Below are positions 10,294 through 18,717 of a DNA stretch of 64,000 nt, piece after piece. The position numbers and the translations under genes are program-made. Numbering within the stretch: the first letter of the stretch is position 1; every line of letters starts with the position of its first letter. The stretch is from UBA6244 sp963676875 (lineage in GTDB: Bacteria; Bacteroidota; Bacteroidia; Bacteroidales; F082): positions 4,773,156 to 4,837,155 of the forward strand of contig OY781436.1 in NCBI GenBank assembly GCA_963676875.1, given 5' to 3'. The notes under the pieces are model-generated. The model made no database searches, had not been told where the DNA came from, and saw only the letters and a program-made list of their open reading frames with translations.

Positions 10294-11409
10294 ATGAGAA
10301 TCATGAAAAAATATCTCTTCATCATATTGGGCGGAATGCTGGCCTTGGCGGGCTGTGTAAAGGATGAAAACCCCGATGTGGGTCCTACCCCACCGGCACC
10401 CCAGAACTACAATGACATTGTAATCAACGAATTGATTGCCAAAGACATTACCGACCCCTACTACATCGATTTGTCAGGCGGAGCTGCCGACTGGGTTGAG
10501 CTTTACAACAAAGGCACCCAGGCAGTGAACGTGGCCGGCATGTACATCACCGATACCGAGGCCGACGAAACCGCCTGGCAACAAATACCTAATTCAGATG
10601 ATGCCCTTACCACCATTCCTCCCAAAGGATTTTTGGTGATTATTTGTGGCGCTGCCGATGCCACCGGAACAGACTTACCCACGCAAATTCTGGACAGCCA
10701 TATTTTGGTGGATATGGGCATCAGTTCCTCCAAAGACTCCATCATCGTGCTTTTCGATCCGGAAAAAACGGAGGTATTCCGTACAGCCAATTTTGGTGCC
10801 GAAGGACCACAGGGCGAACTTCCCGATGATAAATCAACCGGTCTTACTACCGATGGAGGAGCCCTTTCTACCTGGGCTATTCTTGGCACAAAAACACCAG
10901 GTGCACCCAACGACGGTGGTAGTGTGATTGAAGGAACTCTGGTGATCAACGAATTTATGTGTAGTAACGATAGTTTTGTTGTGCCCGGCGTAGAAGGCGA
11001 TTTTCCTGATTGGTTTGAAGTGTATAATACCGGCGACACCCCCATTGACATGGGTGGTTGGTATGTAACCGACAACCTGGAAGACCCCTTGCAATATCAG
11101 TTGCCCACCGATCAACCCGAAGTAACCACCGTACCTCCCCACGGATTTATCCTCCTTATTTGCGACGGCCTGGAAGATGGTTTGCATACCAATTTTAAAT
11201 TGAGCGGCTCAGGTGAATCCATCGGCATTTCAAAGGACGGAAGCAGCTACGTTCAGGAAATCACCTATGGCGACGGACTTGCTGTTCCCAATCCTCCCAC
11301 CGATAATTCGGCCGGTTTGGAAGTGGATGGCGGAGCTACCTGGATGATTTTTACCGTTGGTACCGATCGCGAGCCCACCCCCGGAGCAAGTAATAATCCA
11401 ACCAAATAA
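10294..11409 (+). CDS. Lipoprotein with two lamin-tail (LTD) domains
   Basis: This 371-aa protein has a lipoprotein signal with lipobox LALAGC (an ATG at 10303 is an equally plausible start). Two related domains follow, each opening with a typical LTD sequence: IVINELIAKD...DWVELYNKG...GMYITD near residue 43, and LVINEFMCSND...DWFEVYNTGD...GWYVTD near 216. LTD domains are immunoglobulin-like and occur in secreted bacterial proteins, often beside nucleases or phosphatases, but no catalytic domain is present. It starts 25 nt after the porin stop and 20 nt before the next lipoprotein, so it is probably cotranscribed. It likely sits at the cell envelope as a binding protein. No substrate can be read. 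Confidence 0.85.
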   Translation: MRIMKKYLFIILGGMLALAGCVKDENPDVGPTPPAPQNYNDIVINELIAKDITDPYYIDLSGGAADWVELYNKGTQAVNVAGMYITDTEADETAWQQIPNSDDALTTIPPKGFLVIICGAADATGTDLPTQILDSHILVDMGISSSKDSIIVLFDPEKTEVFRTANFGAEGPQGELPDDKSTGLTTDGGALSTWAILGTKTPGAPNDGGSVIEGTLVINEFMCSNDSFVVPGVEGDFPDWFEVYNTGDTPIDMGGWYVTDNLEDPLQYQLPTDQPEVTTVPPHGFILLICDGLEDGLHTNFKLSGSGESIGISKDGSSYVQEITYGDGLAVPNPPTDNSAGLEVDGGATWMIFTVGTDREPTPGASNNPTK

Positions 11410-11429
11410 ATTTGTAGAAAACAGATTTC

Positions 11430-12218
11430 GTGAAAAATACAGCCCTCCATACCATCATTTCCCTGATAATTTTCATCGCGACATGCCACTTGTCGGGTTG
11501 CAAACAATCGGAAGCCAACGAACCGGATGTACCTATCCTTCCTGAAGGCACACTCACCCTGCTTGCCAGTTATCCATTGGAGGTAACGGAGCCCTCAGGA
11601 TTGGCATTCGGTCCCAACAACCAAACGTTGCTCACCGTGAGCGACAACACCAATCAAGTGTATGAGTTGAATCTCCAAGGCGAGATACTCAGAACATGGG
11701 ATTATCAGGGAAATGACTTGGAAGGCGTCACCTACAACCCTTTCAATCAAACCATTGCCATTACAGAGGAAAGGGAGCGCAACGTGGTAATTATTGATTA
11801 CGTTTCCGGAGAAATTCTTGGGGACTACCACATTGACATTCCCATGGGATCGGAAAATAGCGGTCTGGAAGGCATTGCTTTCAATACCAACAACAGGCTT
11901 TACTATATTTTGAACGAAGCCAACCCGGGCGAACTAATACTCTGGACTCCGGAAGATGGTGTGATGACGGAAACCGAATTTACCTTTGCAGAAGATTATA
12001 GTGGGATATTTATCGAAACCGAAACCGCGCGCATGTGGATCGTGAGCGACATGAGTAAAGCCCTGTTTGCATGCAATTACAGTGGAACACCACAAATAAC
12101 ATACAGTCTGCCCGATTCTAAATTTGAAGGCGTGGCCGTGGATCACAGCACACAAACCCTTTACATGGTAAACGATGCCTCCGGAAAACTATCTATTTAT
12201 CAGATAAACAACAACTAA
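11430..12218 (+). CDS. SdiA-regulated / phytase-like beta-propeller lipoprotein
   Basis: This 262-aa protein starts at GTG. It has a hydrophobic signal and a lipobox ending CHLSGC. The body matches the SdiA-regulated (YjiK-like) family, a beta-propeller related in fold to phytase: EPSGLAFGPNNQTLLTVSDN, QGNDLEGVTYN, ENSGLEGIAFN and SKFEGVAVDHSTQTLYMVND are the repeated blade motifs. A calcium-dependent phosphoesterase role is possible from the fold but not shown. It is only 1 nt from the following CYTH-like gene. Confidence 0.8.
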   Translation: MKNTALHTIISLIIFIATCHLSGCKQSEANEPDVPILPEGTLTLLASYPLEVTEPSGLAFGPNNQTLLTVSDNTNQVYELNLQGEILRTWDYQGNDLEGVTYNPFNQTIAITEERERNVVIIDYVSGEILGDYHIDIPMGSENSGLEGIAFNTNNRLYYILNEANPGELILWTPEDGVMTETEFTFAEDYSGIFIETETARMWIVSDMSKALFACNYSGTPQITYSLPDSKFEGVAVDHSTQTLYMVNDASGKLSIYQINNN

Positions 12219-12219
12219 T

Positions 12220-12849
12220 ATGGTACAAGAATCAAACCCCAGATTTGAGTTTCGCATTTTTGGAATCAACCTCGATAGCGTGATTGACACGTTGGAAAAA
12301 CTAACTCCAAGAATCAAAACCCGTCACATGAACTCCATTTATCTGCTCACTGCCGGCAACACCAAAAACAACATTAAAATTCGCGACGGCATCATGGACA
12401 TCAAGGTGCTGGAACATGAAGTGGATGGTTTGGAACAATGGAACCCCTATTTGGTGGGCGAATTTCCACTCAAAAGTGACGTCATCAAAACGGTGGTCTT
12501 TCCTGCTCTGGGTATCGTATGTCCGGTAATGGAACGCGACCAGTACACCCTTGAGCAATTTCTCAAAGAAGTTATTTCCATCGATCCGGATTTGAGTGTG
12601 GCCTTTGTAAAAAAAGTACGACATGGCTACATGCTCAACGATTGTATCACCGAAATTGCGGAAGTCCTCGTGAATGGCGCACTGATCAACACCCTGTGCA
12701 TCGAAAGCGAAGATCCCGGACAAGTATTGGCTGCAAAAAAAATGCTGGGCATCTACAGCGACGCCGAAAATGTTAATTACCCACTGGCCCTCAAACGCAT
12801 CATGGGACTGGCCACCTTACCCAAAGACTATTGGGAATCAGCGGACTGA
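12220..12849 (+). CDS. Divergent CYTH-like protein A
   Basis: This 209-aa protein is a clear paralogue of the next gene; shared blocks are RFEFR.FG near the N-terminus, NNxKIRDGxMDIK, VDGLEQWNP and GEFP(L/I)K. The pattern suggests a divergent CYTH triphosphate tunnel fold. An F-E-F-R replaces the usual ExExK. A KIR/DIK pair stands where basic strand residues are expected, and GYMLNDCITEIAEVLVNGAL resembles the late CYTH strands. I see no close named family. The start is 1 nt after the upstream stop. The inferred role is binding or hydrolysis of a phosphate chain, or a non-catalytic relative. Confidence 0.7.
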   Translation: MVQESNPRFEFRIFGINLDSVIDTLEKLTPRIKTRHMNSIYLLTAGNTKNNIKIRDGIMDIKVLEHEVDGLEQWNPYLVGEFPLKSDVIKTVVFPALGIVCPVMERDQYTLEQFLKEVISIDPDLSVAFVKKVRHGYMLNDCITEIAEVLVNGALINTLCIESEDPGQVLAAKKMLGIYSDAENVNYPLALKRIMGLATLPKDYWESAD

Positions 12850-12903
12850 CTGTCTGGAACTTACATTGATATTCATGAAAAATTAATTAGTAAAAAAAAT
12901 AAC

Positions 12904-13545
12904 ATGTCAAAAGAACAACTCGAAATCGGAGCCATTTCAAAACCACGATTTGAATTCAGGACCTTCGGAAAAGAATTTGATGAAGCTGCCTTTTTAATGT
13001 CAAGACTTTCTGTACCCGTACCAGAAAAAGTGTGGGAACGCTTTTCGGAAGAAATATACATCGTTTCCAAAACCAACGACATCAACAACACCAAGATCCG
13101 CGATGGTAAAATGGACATTAAAACCTTTGTTCAGACCGTTGATGGACTGGAACAATGGAATCCACTGATGAAAGGAGAATTTCCCATAAAAGCAGAAGTG
13201 CTCACAAATGAAGTATTTCCGGCATTTATGGTGGATATGCCCCAACTTACCAAAGACACTTACACTTTAGAAGAATTTCTTGAAATCATCCACAACCATA
13301 GTGATTTACAAGCTGTACGCGTGGAAAAAGAACGTTTTGGCTACATGGTGAACGACACCATTTGCGAATATGCCAACGTGTGGATCAACGGTGCCATGGT
13401 GGTGAGCGTAAATTCAGAGTCCACGGAAGTGGAAGACATTAAAAAAACCATCACCGATTTGAAACTCGAAGAGGTTGAAAACATCAACTATCTTCAGGCT
13501 ATCAAACGTGTGATTGGCATGAGTGATAAAAAATTGGCCAACTAA
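12904..13545 (+). CDS. Divergent CYTH-like protein B
   Basis: This 213-aa paralogue of the preceding protein keeps the same landmarks: PRFEFRTFG at about residue 14, NNTKIRDGKMDIKTF, VDGLEQWNPLMKGEFPIK, and RFGYMVNDTICEYANVWING. The late motif with an E.A.v.ingA pattern and downstream Glu residues resembles the C-terminal acidic strand of CYTH enzymes. The two copies probably arose by tandem duplication and have since diverged considerably. It lies 13 nt before a canonical CYTH gene, which supports the fold assignment by context. Activity is unknown. Confidence 0.7.
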   Translation: MSKEQLEIGAISKPRFEFRTFGKEFDEAAFLMSRLSVPVPEKVWERFSEEIYIVSKTNDINNTKIRDGKMDIKTFVQTVDGLEQWNPLMKGEFPIKAEVLTNEVFPAFMVDMPQLTKDTYTLEEFLEIIHNHSDLQAVRVEKERFGYMVNDTICEYANVWINGAMVVSVNSESTEVEDIKKTITDLKLEEVENINYLQAIKRVIGMSDKKLAN

Positions 13546-13558
13546 AACCCTGAATATC

Positions 13559-14029
13559 ATGGCACAAGAAATAGAAAGAAAGTTTCTGGTGAAAGGCGAG
13601 TACAAAGCACTGGCCACCAAATCTACCCGGATCACCCAAGGATATCTGTCGTCGGTTCCCGAACGCACCGTGCGCGTACGCGTTAAGGGCGACAAAGGTT
13701 TTATCACCATCAAAGGAATCGGAAGCACCTCAGGTGCAAGTAGATACGAATGGGAAAAGGAAATTCCCGTAGAAGAAGTGCAGGAATTGTTAAACCTGTG
13801 CGAACCCGGCATAATCGACAAAACCCGATACCTGGTAGCCGAAGCCGGAGGACTAACCTTTGAAGTGGACGAATTTTACGGCGACAATCAGGGATTGACG
13901 GTGGCAGAAATTGAATTACCCAGCGAAGACGCTGCTTTCCAGAAACCCGATTGGTTGGGTGAAGAAGTAACCGGCGATGTCCGCTATTTCAATTCCATGC
14001 TCATGAAGAACCCATATAAGAACTGGTAA
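13559..14029 (+). CDS. CYTH domain protein (inorganic triphosphatase / class IV cyclase family)
   Basis: The ATG at 13559 gives a 156-aa protein that begins with the signature EIERKFLV (ExExK). It continues with ITQGYLS, RTVRVRVKGDKGFITIKG, YEWEKEIP, IDKTRYLV and FEVDEFYGDNQGLTVAEIEL, a complete set of CYTH tunnel residues. Stand-alone short CYTH proteins in bacteria are usually inorganic triphosphatases or thiamine-triphosphatase-like enzymes. An upstream in-frame start at 13523 would overlap the preceding gene and push the ExExK motif inwards, so it was rejected. Confidence 0.93.
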   Translation: MAQEIERKFLVKGEYKALATKSTRITQGYLSSVPERTVRVRVKGDKGFITIKGIGSTSGASRYEWEKEIPVEEVQELLNLCEPGIIDKTRYLVAEAGGLTFEVDEFYGDNQGLTVAEIELPSEDAAFQKPDWLGEEVTGDVRYFNSMLMKNPYKNW

Positions 14030-14097
14030 TCAGGAGATTTAGTTACCTTTGGCCGTCAATTATTACAATAAACCCTAACCACACAAATACTTTTATC

Positions 14098-15702
14098 ATG
14101 CCACAAAAGACCGCACCGTTTGATCCTTTGGACATGAACAACTACAAAGTTGAGAAACTTCCCAAAAGAAGCAAAACCAAATTTGAACAGGGCTTGGCTA
14201 TGGTGGGCGGCCCTTTGGCTGTGTTGGTTTTTTTGTTGATTTACTATGTGGTTCATCCATCCTTCTTGCTGAACATAGACCCCGATCAGTTGGGCGATTT
14301 TGCCCGCAAAATTTTTGAAACACGTGGTGCAGAGGCATTTTCGCACGCTAATATTGCCATGATGGCCATTTTTGTGTTGGGCATTATCCTGTGGATGACC
14401 GAGGCCATTCCCAACTACCTCACCTCGCTTATCATCATTATTATGCTGGTGCTCACCGGCGTTTTGAGCGAAACAGAAGCTTACGCCCAGTTGGGGCATA
14501 AAGTAATGTGGCTCAACATTATGTCGTTTGTTTTGGCGAGTATGCTGGTTAAAACCGGGTTGGCCAAACGATTTGCCCTGTGGTTTATCATCCATTTCGG
14601 AAAAAAGGCTTCATCGGTTTTCCTGAGTTTTTTGCTCATCAATGTCGTACTGAGTGCGTTTATCTCGGCCACAACGGCCAAAGCAGCCATTCTGTTACCC
14701 ATTTTCATGGTAATAGCAGCCATTTACGGAGCACGTGGGAGTGATCAAAAAAACAATTTTGGTCGGAATATCGTCTTACAAAACTTATTTTATATCAATG
14801 TGGGTGCCAGCGGTTTCTTGACCGGATCGGGAGCTAACCTGCTGGCGGCTTCATTGATTACGGGAGCCACGGGCTACGAAATTTTCTTCAGCGACTGGAT
14901 GAAAGCCAATTTTTTTGTGGCCATTGCCTTGATGTTTCTGGGATATATCTTCGCCGTCAAGATTTTCTTTCCCATAAAAAAAGAAGACCGCATTCCACAG
15001 ATTGAGGGGGGCATGGATCGCTTGCGCGAAGAATTGAATAAAATGGGTTCCATGAACTTTGAGGAATACAAATCTGCCGTACTTTTTCTGGCCATTCTCG
15101 CCTTTTGGAGTACCGATAAGTATCACGGAATAAGTCCTACTGCCGTGGCCTTTATCGGAGCCATCATTGCCTTGTTGCCTCGCATCGGTATCATGAAATG
15201 GAACGATGTGGACATTCCGTGGCACCTCATGCTCTTTTCGGCCGGAGCCTATACCCTGGGTGCGGGGTTTAAAGTCACCGACTTGCCTGCACTTTCAGTA
15301 AATGCTGCATTCGATGCCATGGGTCTGGGAGAGCAAACACCCTTTTGGGTATTGTATCTTGTACTTACCTTCGCCATGATTTTCAGCGCCTTAATTTTTC
15401 AATCCAAAACCATGCGCACCATGATTTTTGTCCCCATTGCATTGGGCATAGCTGCGCGATTTGGGTTTAATCCTGTAAGCCTGGCCCTGCCCGTGGCATT
15501 TTTAATAGAACACGTGTATGTGCTTCCCTTCAACAGCAAACCGGCAGCCTTGCTTTATGAAACCGACCAATACAGCATTACCGACACCTTTAAATTTGGC
15601 CTGACGATGTTGTTCGTTGCATGGGGCATGAGCATTTTAATGGGCGAAACCTGGTACCGATATTTGGGCATTACACCTGATGGTGTTTTTGGAATTTTTT
15701 AG
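14098..15702 (+). CDS. DASS/SLC13 family sodium:anion symporter
   Basis: This 534-aa polytopic membrane protein has the divalent anion:sodium symporter pattern. Landmarks include ILWMTEAIPNYLTSLIII, SFVLASMLVKTGLAKRFALW, FISATTAKAAILLPI (equivalent to the first SNT site), FLTGSGANLLAASL, and a repeat half after about residue 320 (DIPWHLMLFSAGAYTLG). Members move sulfate, dicarboxylates or phosphate. In yeast, low-affinity phosphate carriers belong to this superfamily, and neighbouring genes here point to phosphate, but the substrate cannot be read from sequence. It starts 68 nt after the CYTH gene and closes the cluster. Confidence 0.9.
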   Translation: MPQKTAPFDPLDMNNYKVEKLPKRSKTKFEQGLAMVGGPLAVLVFLLIYYVVHPSFLLNIDPDQLGDFARKIFETRGAEAFSHANIAMMAIFVLGIILWMTEAIPNYLTSLIIIIMLVLTGVLSETEAYAQLGHKVMWLNIMSFVLASMLVKTGLAKRFALWFIIHFGKKASSVFLSFLLINVVLSAFISATTAKAAILLPIFMVIAAIYGARGSDQKNNFGRNIVLQNLFYINVGASGFLTGSGANLLAASLITGATGYEIFFSDWMKANFFVAIALMFLGYIFAVKIFFPIKKEDRIPQIEGGMDRLREELNKMGSMNFEEYKSAVLFLAILAFWSTDKYHGISPTAVAFIGAIIALLPRIGIMKWNDVDIPWHLMLFSAGAYTLGAGFKVTDLPALSVNAAFDAMGLGEQTPFWVLYLVLTFAMIFSALIFQSKTMRTMIFVPIALGIAARFGFNPVSLALPVAFLIEHVYVLPFNSKPAALLYETDQYSITDTFKFGLTMLFVAWGMSILMGETWYRYLGITPDGVFGIF

Positions 15703-15735
15703 TGAATGTAAGTGAATTAAGGAAACTCTTTCCGG

Positions 15736-15844
15736 CCTCATTCTGGCGCAAGCGTCCGCTTGTGCCTGTATCTCATCCCAAAGTGCATTAGTCCTTAACA
15801 TTGGTCTATCCAACGACTTACCAATTTCCAAAGGAAGCATTTTG
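15736..15844. repeat. About 110-bp repeat, copy 1, with REP-like hairpin at 15745-15766
   Basis: This segment recurs at 16696-16805 with few differences. It begins with the hairpin GGCGCAAGCG/CGCTTGTGCC (10 bp with one G-T wobble, 2-nt centre). It continues past ATCTCATCCCAAAG and CTATCCAACGAC to AATTTCCAAAGGAAGCA. The rest of the gene-free stretch 15703-16145 shows no convincing gene. Confidence 0.85.
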
Positions 15845-16145
15845 CATAACACCGAACACAATTTTTAGAATCTTGAAGTTGATTCTATCGAATATTTCGA
15901 TGTTCAATCGTTATTCACATACGCCCCTTATTCGTATTATTACATTGTTTTTTAGCGCTTTACTAACTTTACAAATAACGTGTCTTGATGTACGAAGTAT
16001 CAAAATCTTACTAAAACACGACCATGGTGATTTGACTCGTGCATTTATGTTTCGTATTTTTGTTAAAAAGTTGGTTTAACAATTGTTTATACCACATTTT
16101 AAACGATATTCCTTTTGGAAACAGTCTTATGGCAACTACAAACAT

Positions 16146-16403
16146 ATGCTTATGAACGCAAATACAGCCGAAATAAAAAATTACCTACATAAACTGATTA
16201 TTGAGACTGATGATGAAAATATTCTGAATAAGGTAAGGGCTTATTTTGTCACTTTAGTGGGAAAAAACGCTGATTGGTGGGACACTATTTCCGACAAGGA
16301 AAAAGAGGCTATTCAGATGGGGTTGCAACAGCTTGAAAACGGTACAGGAATACCCCATGAAGAAGTAAAGCAAAAAGCAGATAAAATACTCGGCAGAAAA
16401 TGA
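16146..16403 (+). CDS. Addiction-module antitoxin-like protein
   Basis: This 85-aa acidic protein (ATG at 16146 or 16152) overlaps the next ORF by ATGA, as antitoxin-toxin pairs do. The C-terminal half (ADWWDTISDKEKEAIQMGLQ, then LENGTGIPHEEV) resembles the small antitoxins paired with RelE/ParE toxins in Bacteroidota. The N-terminal half would be the DNA-binding or dimerisation part but has no motif I can name. The long TTG-initiated version from 16083 is not needed. It lies between two copies of a 110-bp repeat, suggesting mobile or rearranged DNA. Confidence 0.7.
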   Translation: MLMNANTAEIKNYLHKLIIETDDENILNKVRAYFVTLVGKNADWWDTISDKEKEAIQMGLQQLENGTGIPHEEVKQKADKILGRK

Positions 16404-16576
16404 AAGAGTTTATAGTCATCTGGTCTCCATTAGCCGAAGAAACCTACCTAAAAACACTTTCTCTAATCCTTGATCAATGGACTATAAAAGAAGCCGAAAA
16501 CTTTGAAGCCAAAGTTGAAAGTCTTATTCAAAAACTGAAAACACATCAACGCCTTTGCCCGCCATCTGACAAATAA
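16400..16576 (+). pseudogene. RelE/ParE-type toxin, C-terminally truncated
   Basis: A 58-codon ORF starts in the antitoxin stop codon (ATGA). It begins with the ParE-like strand-helix pattern (FIVIWSPLAEETYLKTL) and reaches the second helix (FEAKVESLIQKLKTH). It then ends, where intact ParE/RelE toxins of 90-100 aa continue with the beta sheet that carries the active or target-binding residues. The remaining sequence is AT-rich and runs into repeat copy 2. The toxin is therefore probably dead, leaving an orphan antitoxin. Confidence 0.7.
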
Positions 16577-16695
16577 AAAAAAACCTAAGACGTTGTGTTA
16601 TTGCACCCCAAACTTCTTTAGTCTATCGAATCAAAGGTAACATGATTGAATTGGTTACCTTCTTTGATAACAGAAGTGAACATGTGTATTGACAC

Positions 16696-16805
16696 CCTCA
16701 TTCTGGCGCAAGCGTCCGCTTGTGCCTGTATCTCATCCCAAAGCGCATAAGTCCTTAAAATTGAATCTATCCAACGACCTACTAATTTCCAAAGGAAGCA
16801 TGTTG
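16696..16805. repeat. About 110-bp repeat, copy 2, with REP-like hairpin at 16705-16726
   Basis: Near-identical to 15736-15844 in the same orientation, with a one-base indel and scattered substitutions. The two copies bracket the toxin-antitoxin remnant. The gene-free stretch 16577-16953 otherwise holds nothing I can identify. Confidence 0.85.
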
Positions 16806-16953
16806 AAAAGCACAGAATGTCAATCACAGATATAAGCCTACCGAAATCCGATATTGCTTGATCGTTAAGCGGCAAAACAACCAAAACATTGTTAGCTTTG
16901 CGTAAGAAACAATAAGTCACACCATGTAACAACAAACCAAAAAAAGGGATTAT

Positions 16954-17898
16954 ATGTTTGACAAAACAAAGCCGGATTTTGATACATTTTATAAGGAACA
17001 AATAGAACAACCTTTGTTAGCAATTGAGCTCATAAGAGCCAAGGCTTTTCGTTGGTTTTTAATATTAATTGGCGCAAGCATTGTTATGGGAATTCTGCTC
17101 GTATTCCTTATCCTCCTTTTTCCCAATCCTTTGTTAATTTTCTTATCAATAGCAGCTACTATCGCATTCTTGGGATTTGCCAACGATGTCATGAACAGAA
17201 CACAAGAAAAGATAACTCCACTTTTCAAAAATGCTACGATGCTGCCCATGCTTAGGTTTCTGTTTGAAGATGTGGTTTACATACCCCGACAAAAAATTCC
17301 TTGCGCTGTGGTAAATAAAAGCTTGTTATTGTCCACAACGCTTGATTATGTAAAAGGGGATGATTACGTACATTGCCGCATCGGTGATACCACCATACAG
17401 TTTAGTGATTTGGATGGTTTTTCAGGGTTCGGGAAATCAAAATTTGGCGGCCTGTTTCTTTCCGTTGAGTTTAACAAGAACTTTGCAACAAAGACCATCG
17501 TGATACCACGAAAATTCTCCAACAAACCAAGAAAATACCTTTTCCACCTGAACAAAAGAATGAAAAACGCAGTGACCATCACACTTGAAAACACTGCCTT
17601 TCAAAAAAAATTTATCACGCTCGGAGAAAGCCAAATAGAATCAAGATACATCCTTACCCCGGGCTTGATGCAACGTATTTTGGCATATGACCAAAAAGTA
17701 AAAAAACGAATGTCCATGTCGTTTATCGATAACACCATGTTCTTTGCCATTCCATACAACCAATTTCTGTTTGAACCCAGATTATACAAACCTACCAACG
17801 ACAAAGCTTTTGTAATGACCAACTACGATGTTTTCAAATTAATAGCCGATGTGGTGGAAGATTTGGATTTAAATACCAGAATTTGGCAAAAGGAATAA
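16954..17898 (+). CDS. DUF3137 family membrane protein
   Basis: This 314-aa protein has two adjacent N-terminal membrane segments (about residues 30-75: WFLILIGASIVMGILLVFLI, then LLIFLSIAATIAFLGFA). A cytoplasmic domain follows with the DUF3137 layout: a DYVHCRIGDTTIQFSDLD strand pair, KTIVIPRKF, VTITLENTAFQKKF, a LTPGLMQRIL helix, and SFIDNTMFFAIPYN. The function of the family is unknown; it often accompanies LemA proteins, but no LemA gene is adjacent here. It lies among REP-like repeats in a small accessory island. Confidence 0.8.
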   Translation: MFDKTKPDFDTFYKEQIEQPLLAIELIRAKAFRWFLILIGASIVMGILLVFLILLFPNPLLIFLSIAATIAFLGFANDVMNRTQEKITPLFKNATMLPMLRFLFEDVVYIPRQKIPCAVVNKSLLLSTTLDYVKGDDYVHCRIGDTTIQFSDLDGFSGFGKSKFGGLFLSVEFNKNFATKTIVIPRKFSNKPRKYLFHLNKRMKNAVTITLENTAFQKKFITLGESQIESRYILTPGLMQRILAYDQKVKKRMSMSFIDNTMFFAIPYNQFLFEPRLYKPTNDKAFVMTNYDVFKLIADVVEDLDLNTRIWQKE

Positions 17899-17913
17899 AT
17901 CCCCCCTCACACT

Positions 17914-17978
17914 GGCGCAAGCGTCCGCTTGTGCCTCTGGTTCTCCCCCCCTTTCTGGCGCAAGCGTCCGCTTGTGCC
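17914..17978. repeat. Two further REP-like hairpin copies in tandem
   Basis: Identical 22-nt hairpins occur at 17914-17935 and 17957-17978, in the same orientation as those at 15745 and 16705. They lie 15 nt after the DUF3137 stop. Here only the hairpin is shared, not the 110-bp context. Confidence 0.85.
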
Positions 17979-18120
17979 CAAGCTTCGTCCTTCTTTGAGC
18001 GCAGGTTTAAAGAAAAAACAAAGCCCCTTAAGAGAGCTAATGCCCGAAGCAACTACCGAAAATCGAATACGGATTTAAGCATGTTGTTGTTGTTGTGTTG
18101 GGCACTAAAATTATGGGAGA

Positions 18121-18699
18121 TTAAAACTCATGGTGATATCCCACCGAAATGCCCACGGGCAATGGCTCGGAGATGTTCTCGATATACGGATTATTCTTCA
18201 GGGCATCAATATCAGTCTCATATTCTGGTGCCCTGATGGGAAACATAAGCCCCACATTCAATCCGTTCACTTTTTTCACACCAAAACGCATTTCAAGTCC
18301 GGCACCGACGGTTGGCCCAAGATAGATTTTGTTGTATTCGTTGGCATCCAGAACAAATATGGCGGTATTGGTTCCATACATTCCCGTGGCATAAACACGA
18401 AAGGATTTGGATTTGATTTTAGGCATGAGGTATGCTTTTACGCCTACATCCCAACCAAGACCCGCCAAAAAATATCCGCCCGACGCAAATATTCCCAGAT
18501 GTGAGATGGGCGCATATTCCAACTGCGCACCAAGAAATCCGCTGTACTCAATGCCCAGACCCAGGCCCAAATCAAATTTATTTCGCTCTTGAGTGGTTTT
18601 GTTTTTCACTTCCAGGTTTTTGTATTGAAACACCTGTTGTGCATGCATACTTCCCATCATCAGGGTAAAAAGCATCATGATCATTACTTGTTTTTTCAT
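18121..18699 (-). CDS. Outer-membrane beta-barrel protein, 192 aa
   Basis: A signal peptide (MMLFTLMMGSMHAQQ) is followed by alternating amphipathic strands rich in Gly and aromatic residues (LGLGIEYSGFLGAQLEYAP, GIFASGGYFLAGLGWDVG). The protein ends in HHEF, a typical barrel C-terminus. This fits a small OMP_b-brl/porin-like protein. I cannot name a ligand. It is the last gene of a minus-strand run starting at 25029, 18 nt after glpK. Confidence 0.75.
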   Translation of the reverse strand: MKKQVMIMMLFTLMMGSMHAQQVFQYKNLEVKNKTTQERNKFDLGLGLGIEYSGFLGAQLEYAPISHLGIFASGGYFLAGLGWDVGVKAYLMPKIKSKSFRVYATGMYGTNTAIFVLDANEYNKIYLGPTVGAGLEMRFGVKKVNGLNVGLMFPIRAPEYETDIDALKNNPYIENISEPLPVGISVGYHHEF

Positions 18700-18717
18700 G
18701 GTTGGTTAAATATTTGG

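Noticed and set aside
15801..16079. Plus-strand ORF of 92 codons
   Set aside because: It starts inside repeat copy 1 and has no protein-like features.
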